NCBI RefSeq assembly: GCF_039631295.1
Contig: NZ_JBDIVE010000004.1
Location: 248,001 to 312,000, forward strand
Origin: Viridibacterium sediminicola
Lineage (GTDB): Bacteria > Pseudomonadota > Gammaproteobacteria > Burkholderiales > Rhodocyclaceae
Length of the DNA stretch: 64,000 nucleotides
Direction of reading: 5' to 3'
In this document: positions 24,331 to 33,129 of the stretch, in pieces
Layout of the letters: each line of letters starts with the position of its first letter
Position numbering within the stretch: position 1 is the stretch's first letter
Translations under genes and position numbers: made by a program
Notes under the pieces: generated by a model
Seen by the model: only the letters and a program-made list of their open reading frames with translations
Told to the model about the DNA's origin: nothing
The model's database searches: none

Positions 24331-24723
24331 ATGAAGATTGCCATTCCCACCCAGGATTACCTCACCGTCAGCGGCCATGCCGGGCAGGCGCATCATTGGT
24401 TGGTGTATGACCTGGCGGGTTACGCGGCGGGGCAGGTGTTGCCGCAGCCGGGGCGGGTGGAGTTGTCCAAGGAGCAGTTGCCGCATTACTTCAAGGATGA
24501 CGGCCCGCATCCGCTCGATGGTGTGGGGCTGATCGTGGCGGGCAGTGCGGGCGATGGTTTCATTCGCCATATGCACAAGCGCGGCACCGATGTGCTGCTG
24601 ACCGGCGAGACCGATCCGGCGACGGCGGTGACGCGGGTGATCGCGGGCGAGGCGCTGCCGGACAAGCGCTTTGACATCACCACCGTGTTCTGCAAGTTGC
24701 ACGATCTGTTTTCGCGGCACTGA
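24331..24723 (+). CDS. NifX/NifB-type dinitrogenase cofactor-domain protein
   Basis: Small protein of 130 residues in the NifX/NifY/VnfX/NafY-NifB C-terminal domain family (ribonuclease H-like fold). The start MKIAIPTQDYLTVSGHAGQA carries the family histidine, and GVGLIVAGSAGDGFIRHMHKRGTDVLLTGET matches the central strands and loop when read in two parts. Family members bind iron-molybdenum cofactor precursors in diazotrophs, but many free-standing copies occur without nif genes, as here. Its role is unknown. Confidence 0.8.
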   Translation: MKIAIPTQDYLTVSGHAGQAHHWLVYDLAGYAAGQVLPQPGRVELSKEQLPHYFKDDGPHPLDGVGLIVAGSAGDGFIRHMHKRGTDVLLTGETDPATAVTRVIAGEALPDKRFDITTVFCKLHDLFSRH

Positions 24724-24742
24724 GCGGGCTTTGCACGCTGAA

Positions 24743-26377
24743 CTAGCGGTAGCGTGATTCGAGCAGGTCGATTTCGCGTACCAGGCGGCGTGAGGTGGCG
24801 TCGGAGATTTCTTCGGCGCGGGCGAGCCGGAAGATGGCTTCGCGCTCGGCCTGCATGGCGGTGAGGCGCAGGCGGGTTTCGATCTTGTCGGCCTGGCGCA
24901 GCATCTGCGCTTCGTTGTGGTCGTGATGACTACCGTTGAGGCGGCGCTGGTAGAGCGCGATCAGGCGCGTGGCGGCGAGCTGGTAGATCTCGGCATCGGT
25001 GGATTCGAGCAGCAGCTTGCGTTCGGCACCTTCGATGGCGTGGATGGCGGCGAGCGCAGCGGTGTGGCGGGCGTGGTCTTCCTGCTGTTGTGCGGCAGGT
25101 TCTTCGGGCAGGGCGAGGCCTTGCAGCAGGCGCGGCAGGCCGATGCCGGCCATCACCAGGGAGATGAGGATCACCGCGGTGGCGAGGAAGATGGCCAGAT
25201 CGCGCGCCGGGAAGGGCGAACCGTCGGGCAGCGCCAGCGGCAGGGCCATCACGCCGGCCAGGGTCAGGCCGCCGCGCACACCGGCCAGCGAGGTGGCGAG
25301 CACCAGGCGCCAGTGCGGCGTCTGCATCGGCTCGCCTTTTTTGCGTGCCGCGAACAAGGTCAGCCGCAGCGAGACCCACACCCAGACCAGGCGCAGCAGG
25401 GTCAGGCCGAAGGTGATGGCCAGTGCATAGATCAGCAGCCACCAGCGATTCAGATGCCCGCTTTGCTCGACCGAGTCAGCGGCGCTGCGCAGCATGTCGG
25501 GCAATTGCTCGCCGAGCAGGACGAACATGGTGCCGTTGAGTGCGAACTGGATGGTGTTCCACACGGCGGTGCGCTGCACGCGGGTGCTGGCCAGGGCGCG
25601 GCCGGAGAGCTCGACATAGCTCATGCTGATGCCGGCGGCGACCGCCGCGAGGATGCCCGAGGCGTGCAGGCGCTCGGCCAGCAGATAGGCGCCGAAGGGA
25701 ATCAGCAGGCTGATCAGGATCGGCGAGCCGTTCTCTTCGCCGACATAATCGGCCAGCCAGTGCTGGGCGAAGGTGGTGATGCGCGTGACGGCAACGCCAA
25801 TGGCCAGCCCGGCCAGCGCCACCCAGAGGAAGGACAGCGCAGCGCTGGCCGGCGAAAAGCTGCCGGTGAGCACGGCGGCCACCGCAAAGCGGAAGCACAC
25901 CAGGCCGGTGGCATCGTTGAGCAGGGATTCGCCTTCGAGGATGTGCTGCAGGCGTTTGGGCATCGGCACCCGCGCGGTGATTGAGGAGACGGCGACCGGA
26001 TCGGTCGGCGAGACGATGGCCGCCAGCGCAAAGGCGACCGGCAGCGGCATGGCCGGAATCAGCCAGTGGATGAAATAGCCGGCGCCGAGCACGGTGAACA
26101 GCACCAGGCCGAGGGCCAGTTCGATGATCGTGCCCTTGTCGCGGAACAGGCCGTCCTTGGGGATGCGCCAGCCGTCAAGGAACAGCAGCGGCGGCAGGAA
26201 CAGCAGGAAGAAGATCGACGGGTCCAGCGTCACGCCATGCGTGGAGAAGGCGGCGATCAGGGCGCCCAGCGCAATCTGCACCAGGGGCAAGGGCAGCGAG
26301 AGGGGCAGGACGCGCACCAGATAACCGCTGGCCACCACCGCCAGCAACATGGCCAGAACAACCTCAACCGAATCCAT
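24743..26377 (-). CDS. CPA1-family Na+/H+ antiporter
   Basis: Cation:proton antiporter of 544 residues with about 12 membrane helices in the first 430. The transport core has the aspartate-bearing SPTDPVAVSS followed by the EGESLLNDATG block, both hallmarks of NhaP/NHE-type exchangers. A third block, SLAGVRGGLTLAG, is also typical of CPA1 members. The C-terminal 110 residues are a cytoplasmic, charged, helical region that may be regulatory. It probably exports Na+ or K+ for pH and salt homeostasis. A NhaR-like regulator is encoded at 32076, too far away to assume a link. Confidence 0.93.
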   Translation of the reverse strand: MDSVEVVLAMLLAVVASGYLVRVLPLSLPLPLVQIALGALIAAFSTHGVTLDPSIFFLLFLPPLLFLDGWRIPKDGLFRDKGTIIELALGLVLFTVLGAGYFIHWLIPAMPLPVAFALAAIVSPTDPVAVSSITARVPMPKRLQHILEGESLLNDATGLVCFRFAVAAVLTGSFSPASAALSFLWVALAGLAIGVAVTRITTFAQHWLADYVGEENGSPILISLLIPFGAYLLAERLHASGILAAVAAGISMSYVELSGRALASTRVQRTAVWNTIQFALNGTMFVLLGEQLPDMLRSAADSVEQSGHLNRWWLLIYALAITFGLTLLRLVWVWVSLRLTLFAARKKGEPMQTPHWRLVLATSLAGVRGGLTLAGVMALPLALPDGSPFPARDLAIFLATAVILISLVMAGIGLPRLLQGLALPEEPAAQQQEDHARHTAALAAIHAIEGAERKLLLESTDAEIYQLAATRLIALYQRRLNGSHHDHNEAQMLRQADKIETRLRLTAMQAEREAIFRLARAEEISDATSRRLVREIDLLESRYR

Positions 26378-26470
26378 TCAGCGTTCCTGATTTACGTACA
26401 CGCTGCAGTGTACGCGTTCAGCGCGCAGTCTCGTGCGCTGCTTCTGTGGCGGGGCGCAATCAGCCTTGCC

Positions 26471-27127
26471 TTAGCGCGCGCTGAGGCGCGCCAGCAGCTG
26501 CCTCGCTGCCTGAGCAAGCTCCTCAAGCTGCGTGCTGGGCAGCGCAAAGCGATGCCGCTGGCGCTGGCCGTGCAGGCTGCAGTCGAGCCCGTAGCAATCG
26601 ATGCCCAGCAGGCGGATGTGCTCGGGCAGCTCCGCTGAGAGGGCGCGCAAGAGCTGCGCTTCGTCTTCCAGCGTGAGCGTATCGAGTGCTTGCCAGTCGT
26701 CTGCTTCGAGCCAGCCCATGCGGCCGACGCCGCCGATGTAGCGCAGGCGCAGCGGTTGCAGGCGGAAGAAGCGGAAATCGAGCGCCAGATATTGCGCGGC
26801 CTCCGGCTGGTAGCGCAGATAGCGGTCGACCAGCAGGGGCGGCGCGTCGATGGGCCTGCAGTCACCGATCAGGCTCAGGCGCGGCGCAGCTTGCACGCTG
26901 CCGTGCTCGGGGGCGACCAGGGACAGGCTGCTGCGCGCATCGGCCAGCAGGTTGCGGGTGTGCTCGGCGAGCAGGCTGACGAAGAGGATGGGGCAGTGCG
27001 CCGCGTCGGTCACGCAGGGCACGGCGGTGGCGTAAGGGTAGCCGGGCAGCTGCTGCGATTGGGTGGCGAGCGTGGCGTGCTCGGCGCTGTGCAGCAGGGT
27101 GGCAACTTCAGCGGGATGGATCTTCAT
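26471..27127 (-). CDS. PNPOx-like flavin/heme-binding split-barrel protein (HugZ-like)
   Basis: Protein of 218 residues resembling the pyridoxamine 5'-phosphate oxidase-like split barrel. Landmarks are the LLHSAEHATLATQ start, GYPYATAVPCV, the AEHTRNLLADARSSL segment and YIGGVGRMGWL. These match the HugZ/PNPOx-related group that includes heme-degrading enzymes, with a C-terminal DUF2470-like half. Start taken at MKIHPAEVA; the longer frame to 27325 runs through an intergenic repeat and is spurious. Confidence 0.8.
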   Translation of the reverse strand: MKIHPAEVATLLHSAEHATLATQSQQLPGYPYATAVPCVTDAAHCPILFVSLLAEHTRNLLADARSSLSLVAPEHGSVQAAPRLSLIGDCRPIDAPPLLVDRYLRYQPEAAQYLALDFRFFRLQPLRLRYIGGVGRMGWLEADDWQALDTLTLEDEAQLLRALSAELPEHIRLLGIDCYGLDCSLHGQRQRHRFALPSTQLEELAQAARQLLARLSAR

Positions 27128-27224
27128 GCCGCCATTTTGCGCCCAGGGCGCGAGGCCGTGGTGCGGAGAGGCAATGGGCTGCTCACGATTTTGGTTTGTG
27201 GAATATTGGCGGCCGATGAATTTT

Positions 27225-27266
27225 GACGCGAAGGACGCGAAGAAAAACAAAGGGTCGCAAAGGAAA
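27225..27266 (+). repeat. Dispersed intergenic repeat, copy 2
   Basis: Begins GACGCGAAGGACGCGAAG and ends TCGCAAAGGAAA; the partner is at 22712-22754. It lies in the 275-base gap between the PNPOx-like gene and the HDOD gene. Read on the minus strand it creates a false N-terminal extension to the PNPOx-like gene. Confidence 0.7.
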
Positions 27267-27402
27267 CCTGTTTGATGCGACCGGGTTTGTTTTGAGCGCT
27301 TGAAAGGTGCGCAATCAGGCCGCACGGACCTTGATTCCGCTTGGCCGAATCAATGCTTCGCTGCCCTTTGCGTCAACGCCCGCAGGGCCCGCTCCCCGGC
27401 GC

Positions 27403-28266
27403 TCAGGCGCTGAGCATCGACAAGGCGGCGGCGCGCTGCACGCGGGCCTCGTCGAGCAGGCGGTCGAGCTGTTCGCGGGCGACTTCCTTGAAGGCGTCCT
27501 GACGCCGCACGATCAGCTCTTCGAGCGACAGGATGCTGAAGGGATTCGGCGTGCCGGCAGCGCTGTTGGCCAGGTAGATGATGTCCGACAGCGAGCTGGG
27601 CGGCCAGTTGCCGCTGGGCGCGTCCTGGTTGTCGAGGGCGTGCACGATCAATTCCGGCGTGCCCAGGGCGCTGAGCACCTGCTGGCTGACCTTGTGGTGC
27701 CAGAGCAGGATGAATTCGGACATCTCGTCCTGCTCCTGCAGCAGTTCGGGGTAGGCGTGCACGCGGCCGAGCAGGAAGAACTGGCCGATGTCGTGCACCA
27801 TGCCGGCGAGCAGGGCGGTGTCGGGCGTCACGGTGTCGTCATCGAGCTGCAGGGCGATGGCATAGGCTAGCGAGGCGACATCCAGGGTGTGGCGCCAGAG
27901 CTGTTCGGCCAGGCGCGAGACCGGCGCGAACTCGGCGGCAGTGGCCATCTGGTCGCCGATCACCGCCATCGCGATGATGCGCGTGTTGCGCAGGCCGATG
28001 CGCATCAGGGCGCGATGCACGTCGGTGACTTCTTCGCCCTGGCGGTTGTAAAACGCCGAGTTGGCCATACGTAGCAATTTCACCGAGACCAGCGGTTCGA
28101 GACCGACGATGCGCGCCACGGTGGCGATGCTGGCGTCCTCCTCCTCCAGAGCGCGGCGGATTTTCAGCGCTGCCTGCATGCTGGTGGGGAAAGTCAGTTC
28201 GCCGGAGGCGAGTTCGCGGTCGAGGTCGGCGGCAAACTGTGCGCGGCGTTCTTCAGGGCTGCTCAT
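27403..28266 (-). CDS. HDOD-domain protein
   Basis: Signal-transduction protein of 287 residues with an HDOD domain (about 15-225), related to HD phosphodiesterases but usually non-catalytic. Features are TFPTSMQAALKIRRALE, the VKLLRMANSAFYNRQG segment and ALLAGMVHDIGQFFLLG, where the HD pair is present in MVHDIG. Such proteins often act in c-di-GMP or stress signalling. The ATG at 28266 has GAGGAA six bases upstream, so the longer frame to 28305 is not used. It is divergent from prlC. Confidence 0.85.
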   Translation of the reverse strand: MSSPEERRAQFAADLDRELASGELTFPTSMQAALKIRRALEEEDASIATVARIVGLEPLVSVKLLRMANSAFYNRQGEEVTDVHRALMRIGLRNTRIIAMAVIGDQMATAAEFAPVSRLAEQLWRHTLDVASLAYAIALQLDDDTVTPDTALLAGMVHDIGQFFLLGRVHAYPELLQEQDEMSEFILLWHHKVSQQVLSALGTPELIVHALDNQDAPSGNWPPSSLSDIIYLANSAAGTPNPFSILSLEELIVRRQDAFKEVAREQLDRLLDEARVQRAAALSMLSA

Positions 28267-28352
28267 GGCGTATTCCTCTATCAAGGGCATAGTTGTTTTC
28301 GGCACAAGGGCCGTGTAACTTCAATGCAGATTCAAACCCCGACTCACCAGCG

Positions 28353-30452
28353 ATGGCACAGATGACTAATCCCCTGCTCGAAACTCAAGGTTTGCCGCGC
28401 TTCGACGCGGTGCTTCCCGAACATGTTGCCGGCGCGGTGGAGCATTTGCTCGACGAAAACCGTGCCCTCGTCGCCCAACTGGAGGCCGCCACCGAGGCGC
28501 CCGACTGGGACAACTTCGTGGCGCCGCTGATCGATTCCAGCGAGCGCTTCTCGCGCGCCTGGGGCGTGGTCAGCCACCTGCACAGCGTGATGGATACGCC
28601 GCAATGGCGCGAGGCCTACAACGCCCAGCTGCCGGCGGTGTCGGCCTATTTCGCCGAGCTGGGGCAGAACCTCAAGCTGTTCTCGCGTTACAAGGCGCTG
28701 CGCGAAAGCCCGGCCTACGCCCAGCTCGATGCGGTGCGCCAGCGTATCGTCGATAACGAGGTGCGCGACTTCCGCCTGTCGGGCGCCGAGTTGCCCGAGT
28801 CGGACAAGCCGCGCTTCAAGGCGATTGCTGAAGAACAGTCCAAGCTGGCGGCCAAGTTCTCCGAGAACGTGCTCGACGCGACCAATGATTACAGCCTGCT
28901 GGTGACGGATGAGGCCGAACTCGCCGGCATTCCCGACGATGCGCGCGCCGCGGCGCGTGCCGCCGCCGAGAAGGCGGGCAAGAGCGGCTGGCAGTTCGGC
29001 CTGCAGATGCCCTCTTACCTGCCGGTGCTGCAGTACGCTGACCACCGCCCGCTGCGTGAAGCGCTGTACCGCGCTTACGCCACGCGCGCCTCGGAATTCG
29101 CGCCGGATGGCGTGAGCCCGAGCAGCCACCCCGAGTGGGACAATGCGCCGAACATCGACCGCATCCTCGCGCTGCGGGCCGAGGCCTCGCGCATGCTCGG
29201 CTACCGCAATTACGCCGAAGTCTCCCTGGTGCCCAAGATGGCCGATTCGCCCGAGGCGGTGCTCGACTTCCTGCGCGATCTGGGCCGCCGTGCCAAGCCC
29301 TTCGCCGTGCGCGATCTGCAGGAACTGCGTGCCTTCGCCGCCAGCGAGCTGGGCCTTGCCGACGTGCAGCCCTGGGACATTGCCTGGGCCTCGGAAAAGC
29401 TGCGCCAGCAGCGCTACGCCTTCTCCGAGCAGGAGGTGAAACAGTACTTCCCGCAGCCGGTGGTGCTGGCCGGGCTGTTCAAGCTCATCGAGCAGCTCTA
29501 CGGCGTCAGCATCACGGCCGACACGGCGCCGATCTGGCATGAGGATGTGCGCTTCTTCCGCATCGAGCGCAAGGGAGTGAACGGCAGTGAGCTGGTCGGC
29601 CAGTTCTATCTCGACCTCTACGCACGCGACACCAAGCGCGGCGGCGCGTGGATGGACAGCGCCATCACCCGGCGCCGTGTCAGCAGCGGCGTGCAGACGC
29701 CGGTGGCCTACCTGGTCTGCAATTTCCCCGGCCCGGTCGATGGCAAGGCTCCCACTTTCAGCCACGACGATGTCATCACCCTGTTCCACGAATGCGGCCA
29801 TGGCCTGCATCACCTGCTGACGCGCATCGACGAGCTGCCGGTGTCCGGCATCGCCGGCGTCGAGTGGGACGCGGTCGAGCTGCCCAGCCAGTTCATGGAG
29901 AACTTCTGCTGGGAGTGGGACGTGCTGCAGGACATGACTTCGCACGTCGACACCGGCGCCAAGCTGCCGCGCGCGCTGTATGACAAGATGATTGCCGCGA
30001 AGAACTTCCAGAGCGGCATGCAGACGGTGCGCCAGATCGAATTTGCGCTGTTCGACATGCGTCTGCACCACGACTACCAGCCCGGTGGCGAGAAGCGCAT
30101 GCTCGATGTGCTGGCCGAGGTGCGCGAAGAAGTGTCGGTGATCATTCCGCCGGCCTGGCATCGCTTCCCGAACAGCTTCAGCCACATCTTCGCGGGCGGT
30201 TACAGCGCCGGTTACTACAGCTACAAGTGGGCTGAAGTGCTGTCGGCCGATGCGTTTGCCGCCTTTGAAGAAGCCGCCAAGGCCGGCAATGGCAGCGTGC
30301 TCGATCGCGCCACCGGCGAGCGCTTTGCCAAGGAAGTGCTGGGGGTGGGCGGCTCGCGCAGCGCGCTGGAATCCTTCACCGCCTTCCGTGGCCGGGCACC
30401 GCAGGTTGACGCCCTGCTGCGTCACAGCGGCATGGTCGAGGAGACGGTGTGA
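28353..30452 (+). CDS. prlC: Oligopeptidase A (M3 metallopeptidase)
   Basis: Cytosolic zinc oligopeptidase of 699 residues that degrades signal peptides and other short peptides. The HExxH-type site is H479-E480 in FHECGHGLHHLL, with the downstream glutamate in the VELPSQFMENF stretch. The N-terminus MTNPLLETQGLPRFDAV is typical of this family, as is the C-terminal FSHIFAGGYSAGYYSYKWAE region when read around its GGY core. The frame is open upstream to 28293, but MAQMTNPL at 28353 is a normal start. It is coupled to the next gene through TGATG. Confidence 0.95.
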   Translation: MAQMTNPLLETQGLPRFDAVLPEHVAGAVEHLLDENRALVAQLEAATEAPDWDNFVAPLIDSSERFSRAWGVVSHLHSVMDTPQWREAYNAQLPAVSAYFAELGQNLKLFSRYKALRESPAYAQLDAVRQRIVDNEVRDFRLSGAELPESDKPRFKAIAEEQSKLAAKFSENVLDATNDYSLLVTDEAELAGIPDDARAAARAAAEKAGKSGWQFGLQMPSYLPVLQYADHRPLREALYRAYATRASEFAPDGVSPSSHPEWDNAPNIDRILALRAEASRMLGYRNYAEVSLVPKMADSPEAVLDFLRDLGRRAKPFAVRDLQELRAFAASELGLADVQPWDIAWASEKLRQQRYAFSEQEVKQYFPQPVVLAGLFKLIEQLYGVSITADTAPIWHEDVRFFRIERKGVNGSELVGQFYLDLYARDTKRGGAWMDSAITRRRVSSGVQTPVAYLVCNFPGPVDGKAPTFSHDDVITLFHECGHGLHHLLTRIDELPVSGIAGVEWDAVELPSQFMENFCWEWDVLQDMTSHVDTGAKLPRALYDKMIAAKNFQSGMQTVRQIEFALFDMRLHHDYQPGGEKRMLDVLAEVREEVSVIIPPAWHRFPNSFSHIFAGGYSAGYYSYKWAEVLSADAFAAFEEAAKAGNGSVLDRATGERFAKEVLGVGGSRSALESFTAFRGRAPQVDALLRHSGMVEETV

Positions 30453-30907
30453 TGAAAGCGCTGGTCTGCCTGATCGCCTGCGCCCTGCTGGCCAGCGCCT
30501 CCGCACAGGAGGTGTTTCGCTGGACCGACAAGAACGGCAAGGTGCATTACGGCGACCAGCCACCACCGGAAGCTGACGCCAAGGCGGCCAATCTGGTCAA
30601 GAACCGTGTCAGCGCCGATGGCGAGAGTTTCGAGACGCGCCGTGCGGCGCAAATGGCGCCATTGACGCTCTACACCGGCGCCGATTGCAAGGAGCTGTGC
30701 ACGCAGGCGCGTGACTTCCTCAAGAAGCGCAAGCTGCCGTACAGCGAGCAAAGCATTACCACGCCGGAGCAGCTAGCCGCCTTCAGCCGGCAAAGCGGCC
30801 AGCAGACGCCGCAGGTGCCGACCCTGCAAGTCGGCACGCGCTACATCGAAGGCTTTGCGCCAGGCAGCTGGGGCAGCGCCATCGATGTTGCGGGCTATCC
30901 CAAATAA
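30452..30907 (+). CDS. Exported DUF4124/glutaredoxin-like protein
   Basis: Protein of 151 residues with a signal peptide (MKALVCLIACALLASASAQ). A DUF4124 segment follows (EVFRWTDKNGKVHYGDQPPP, about 20-39). The second half is a glutaredoxin-like domain: LTLYTGADCKELCTQARDFL has a CxxxC spacing rather than CxxC, and QVPTLQVG carries the cis-proline. It is probably a periplasmic redox or binding protein. Its start overlaps the prlC stop by one base. Confidence 0.85.
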   Translation: MKALVCLIACALLASASAQEVFRWTDKNGKVHYGDQPPPEADAKAANLVKNRVSADGESFETRRAAQMAPLTLYTGADCKELCTQARDFLKKRKLPYSEQSITTPEQLAAFSRQSGQQTPQVPTLQVGTRYIEGFAPGSWGSAIDVAGYPK

Positions 30908-30914
30908 GCGAGCC

Positions 30915-30946
30915 TCGCTTAGTCGCTTAGTCGCTTAGTCGCTGAG
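30915..30946. repeat. Tandem 8-base repeat TCGCTTAG
   Basis: Three exact copies of TCGCTTAG at 30915-30938 and a degenerate fourth (TCGCTGAG) at 30939-30946. The stop codon of the minus-strand oxidoreductase gene lies within the third copy, and each unit carries a potential TAA on that strand. Copy number may vary by slippage. Confidence 0.85.
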
Positions 30947-31915
30947 GCGCCCGGTCAGCTTGTCCATCACCCAGGCGGTGCGTGCGCCGCTGGCGCCGTC
31001 GCTGCTGCAGCGTGAGAGGCCGCGCAGCTGGTCGACGATGCTCTGGATCAGCGGTTGATGCACATGCGGCGGATTGGCGATGGCGATGCTGCGTGCGCCC
31101 TCGGCGTTTTCGAGGCGCAGCGCTGAATCGTCAAAACAGCTCAGGCGCAGAATGCCTTCGCTGCCATGAATGGCGATCTCGTCGACACTGTCGCCGGTCG
31201 AGAAACACCACTGACCGACACCTTGCACGCCCGAGGCGAAACGGAAACTGCCGCTGACGATGTCCTCGGCCTTGTAGAGCCCGGCCTGATTGCCGGCAAA
31301 GCCCTGCACCGCACTGATCGGACCGAACAGATCATCGAGGAAATCGAGCTGGTGACCTGCCATGTCGAAGAAATGGCCGCCGCCCGAGATCGCCGGATCG
31401 ATGCGCCAGGCCAGCTTGGGGTCACGGTCAGAAGCCAGCGGCGGGCGATGCAGGCGTACGCTGGCAAAGCGCACCTGGCCGATGGCGCCTTCGGCGATCA
31501 GCGCCTTGGCCTTGACGAAGCGCGGCAGCGCGCGGCGGTAATAGGCCACGAACAGCGGCACTTGCGCGGCACTGCAGGCTTCGACCATGTCCACACTCTC
31601 GGCGTGTGACAAAGCCATCGGCTTTTCGACCAGCATCGGCTTGCCGGCCGCGGCACAGCGCAGCACGTAGTCCTTGTGCGTCGAGGGCGGCGTGGCGATG
31701 TAGACGGCGTCGACATCCGGGTCATTGATCAGCGCGTCCGCGTCGTCGTACCAGCGCGCCACACCATGGCGCCGTGCGTAGTCGGCGGCCAGTTCGCCAT
31801 TGCGGCGCATCACCGCGACCAGCTGCGAACCTTCGGCTTTCTGGAAGCCGGGGCCGCTCTTCACTTCGGTGACTTCGCCACAGCCAATGATGCCCCAGCG
31901 GATGATGTTTGCCAT
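30935..31915 (-). CDS. Gfo/Idh/MocA-family oxidoreductase
   Basis: NAD(P)-dependent sugar or inositol dehydrogenase-type enzyme, 326 residues. The dinucleotide site GIIGCGEV is at 8-15 and the catalytic EKP motif at 97-99 (K98). The C-terminal beta-sheet domain includes GGHFFDMAGHQLDFL, which holds the usual substrate-facing histidine. The ATG at 31915 gives the proper Rossmann start; the in-frame extension to 32122 is rejected. Substrate unknown. Confidence 0.9.
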   Translation of the reverse strand: MANIIRWGIIGCGEVTEVKSGPGFQKAEGSQLVAVMRRNGELAADYARRHGVARWYDDADALINDPDVDAVYIATPPSTHKDYVLRCAAAGKPMLVEKPMALSHAESVDMVEACSAAQVPLFVAYYRRALPRFVKAKALIAEGAIGQVRFASVRLHRPPLASDRDPKLAWRIDPAISGGGHFFDMAGHQLDFLDDLFGPISAVQGFAGNQAGLYKAEDIVSGSFRFASGVQGVGQWCFSTGDSVDEIAIHGSEGILRLSCFDDSALRLENAEGARSIAIANPPHVHQPLIQSIVDQLRGLSRCSSDGASGARTAWVMDKLTGRLSD

Positions 31916-32075
31916 GATTGTCGATGTTCCAGAATTATTACAATAGGGTAGCCGGCGTCGCCTCTGCGCGGGGCCGGACAAGCACTGCGTTGTGGCAGAC
32001 GGCGCCGCGCAGGCTCGGGTGACTGCGCAGTATAGCGGTGCGCGGTGTTGCTTCGTACAGCGGCGCAGAATCTGC

Positions 32076-32975
32076 TCAGCCCGGCAGGAACAGTTCTTCG
32101 CGCGCGGCCGAAGTGATCGCAACGACGCAGGGGTGGCTGATGCGCCGTTCGGCCGAAATGGCGTAGAAAGCCTGCGAGAGTTCGTTGCTGCGTCCGATCA
32201 CTTCGACACCGTACTGGGCGCAGGTTTCCGCCTCCAGCACGCTGGGCGAGGCGAAGACGCCGCGCGCTTCGCGGCCGAAGGCCTTCATCAGCGCGCCATC
32301 GTCGAATTCACCGAGCACGCGCGGATGCAGCCCATGCTTTTCCAGCCAGGCCTGGAAATCGCCCCACAGCGCAGCGTCGTCACCCATGCACAGCAAGGGC
32401 AAGTCGTTCAGGCAGGCCGGGAAGGCCTTCCTGCTTTGCTTGCGCAGGCTGCGAGCGGCGAAGAAGCTAAGCCCCGATTTGCCCAGCGGGTGATTGAAGA
32501 CCTTGACGCGCAGACCGGGCGGCACTGGCTTGTCGGAGAGGACCAGATCCAGCCGGTGCATGGCCAGCTCGGAGAGCAGGTTGTCGAGCTTCCATTCGCG
32601 GCAGACCAGCTTCACCGCCTCGGGCAATTGCGTGGCGGGTTCGAGCAGGCGGTAGGCGACCGATTTGGGCACAGAATCGGCGATGCCGACGCGGAACTCG
32701 ATCGCCAGACCTTGCGGTGTGTCGTTGCGCAGCGCGCTCTCCAGCTCGGCGCCCAGGGTGAAAATATCATCGGCATAGGCGAGGGCGATCTTGCCGGCAT
32801 CGGTGAGCTCCAGCTTGCGCCCGCTCTTGCGGAACAGCGCCTTGCCCAGTCGATCTTCGAGCAGCTTGATCTGCCCACTGAGCGTTTGCGGTGTGATGTG
32901 CAGCTTCTCGCTGGCGCGCGCCATGCTGCCCGCTTTGGCGATGGTCCAGAAGTAATGCAGATGTTTGTAGTTCAT
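32076..32975 (-). CDS. nhaR: NhaR-like LysR transcriptional activator
   Basis: LysR regulator of 299 residues resembling NhaR, the sodium-responsive activator of nhaA in enterics. The N-terminus MNYKHLHYFWTIAKAGSMAR and the LHITPQTLSGQIKLLE recognition helix are very close to NhaR in style. No nhaA gene is adjacent. It is divergent from the ribosome-associated RaiA/HPF-like gene, so it could control that gene or an antiporter elsewhere (one is at 24743). Confidence 0.85.
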   Translation of the reverse strand: MNYKHLHYFWTIAKAGSMARASEKLHITPQTLSGQIKLLEDRLGKALFRKSGRKLELTDAGKIALAYADDIFTLGAELESALRNDTPQGLAIEFRVGIADSVPKSVAYRLLEPATQLPEAVKLVCREWKLDNLLSELAMHRLDLVLSDKPVPPGLRVKVFNHPLGKSGLSFFAARSLRKQSRKAFPACLNDLPLLCMGDDAALWGDFQAWLEKHGLHPRVLGEFDDGALMKAFGREARGVFASPSVLEAETCAQYGVEVIGRSNELSQAFYAISAERRISHPCVVAITSAAREELFLPG

Positions 32976-32985
32976 CTTTCACTTC

Positions 32986-33024
32986 GAAAAAGTCGATGCT
33001 TTGTGAACATTAATTCGATTTTTC
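32986..33024. promoter_or_regulatory. Inverted repeat upstream of NhaR-like gene
   Basis: GAAAAAGTCGA (32986-32996) is mirrored by TCGATTTTTC (33015-33024), lacking one base of a perfect match, with an 18-base AT-rich centre. It starts 11 bases upstream of the regulator's start codon. It is a candidate operator for autoregulation and for the divergent gene. Confidence 0.45.
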
Positions 33025-33129
33025 ACCGCAGTCCATCATCGCTAGATTAGGGGCTGTCCACAGTCATCGCAGAAACCTGCAGTGGCTTGCGGACATACCC
33101 AGTCTTCACACCTAATGGAGCGGACCATC

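Noticed and set aside
24331..24723. NifX-like gene as evidence of nitrogen fixation
   Set aside because: No nif genes surround it and free-standing members of this domain family are common.
27128..27325. N-terminal extension of the PNPOx-like gene
   Set aside because: It is translated from the dispersed intergenic repeat (FFASFAS-type residues), a known source of false starts.
28344..30566. 740-codon open frame antisense to oligopeptidase A
   Set aside because: Same shadow effect; the product has no motifs and covers the whole of a well-defined peptidase gene.
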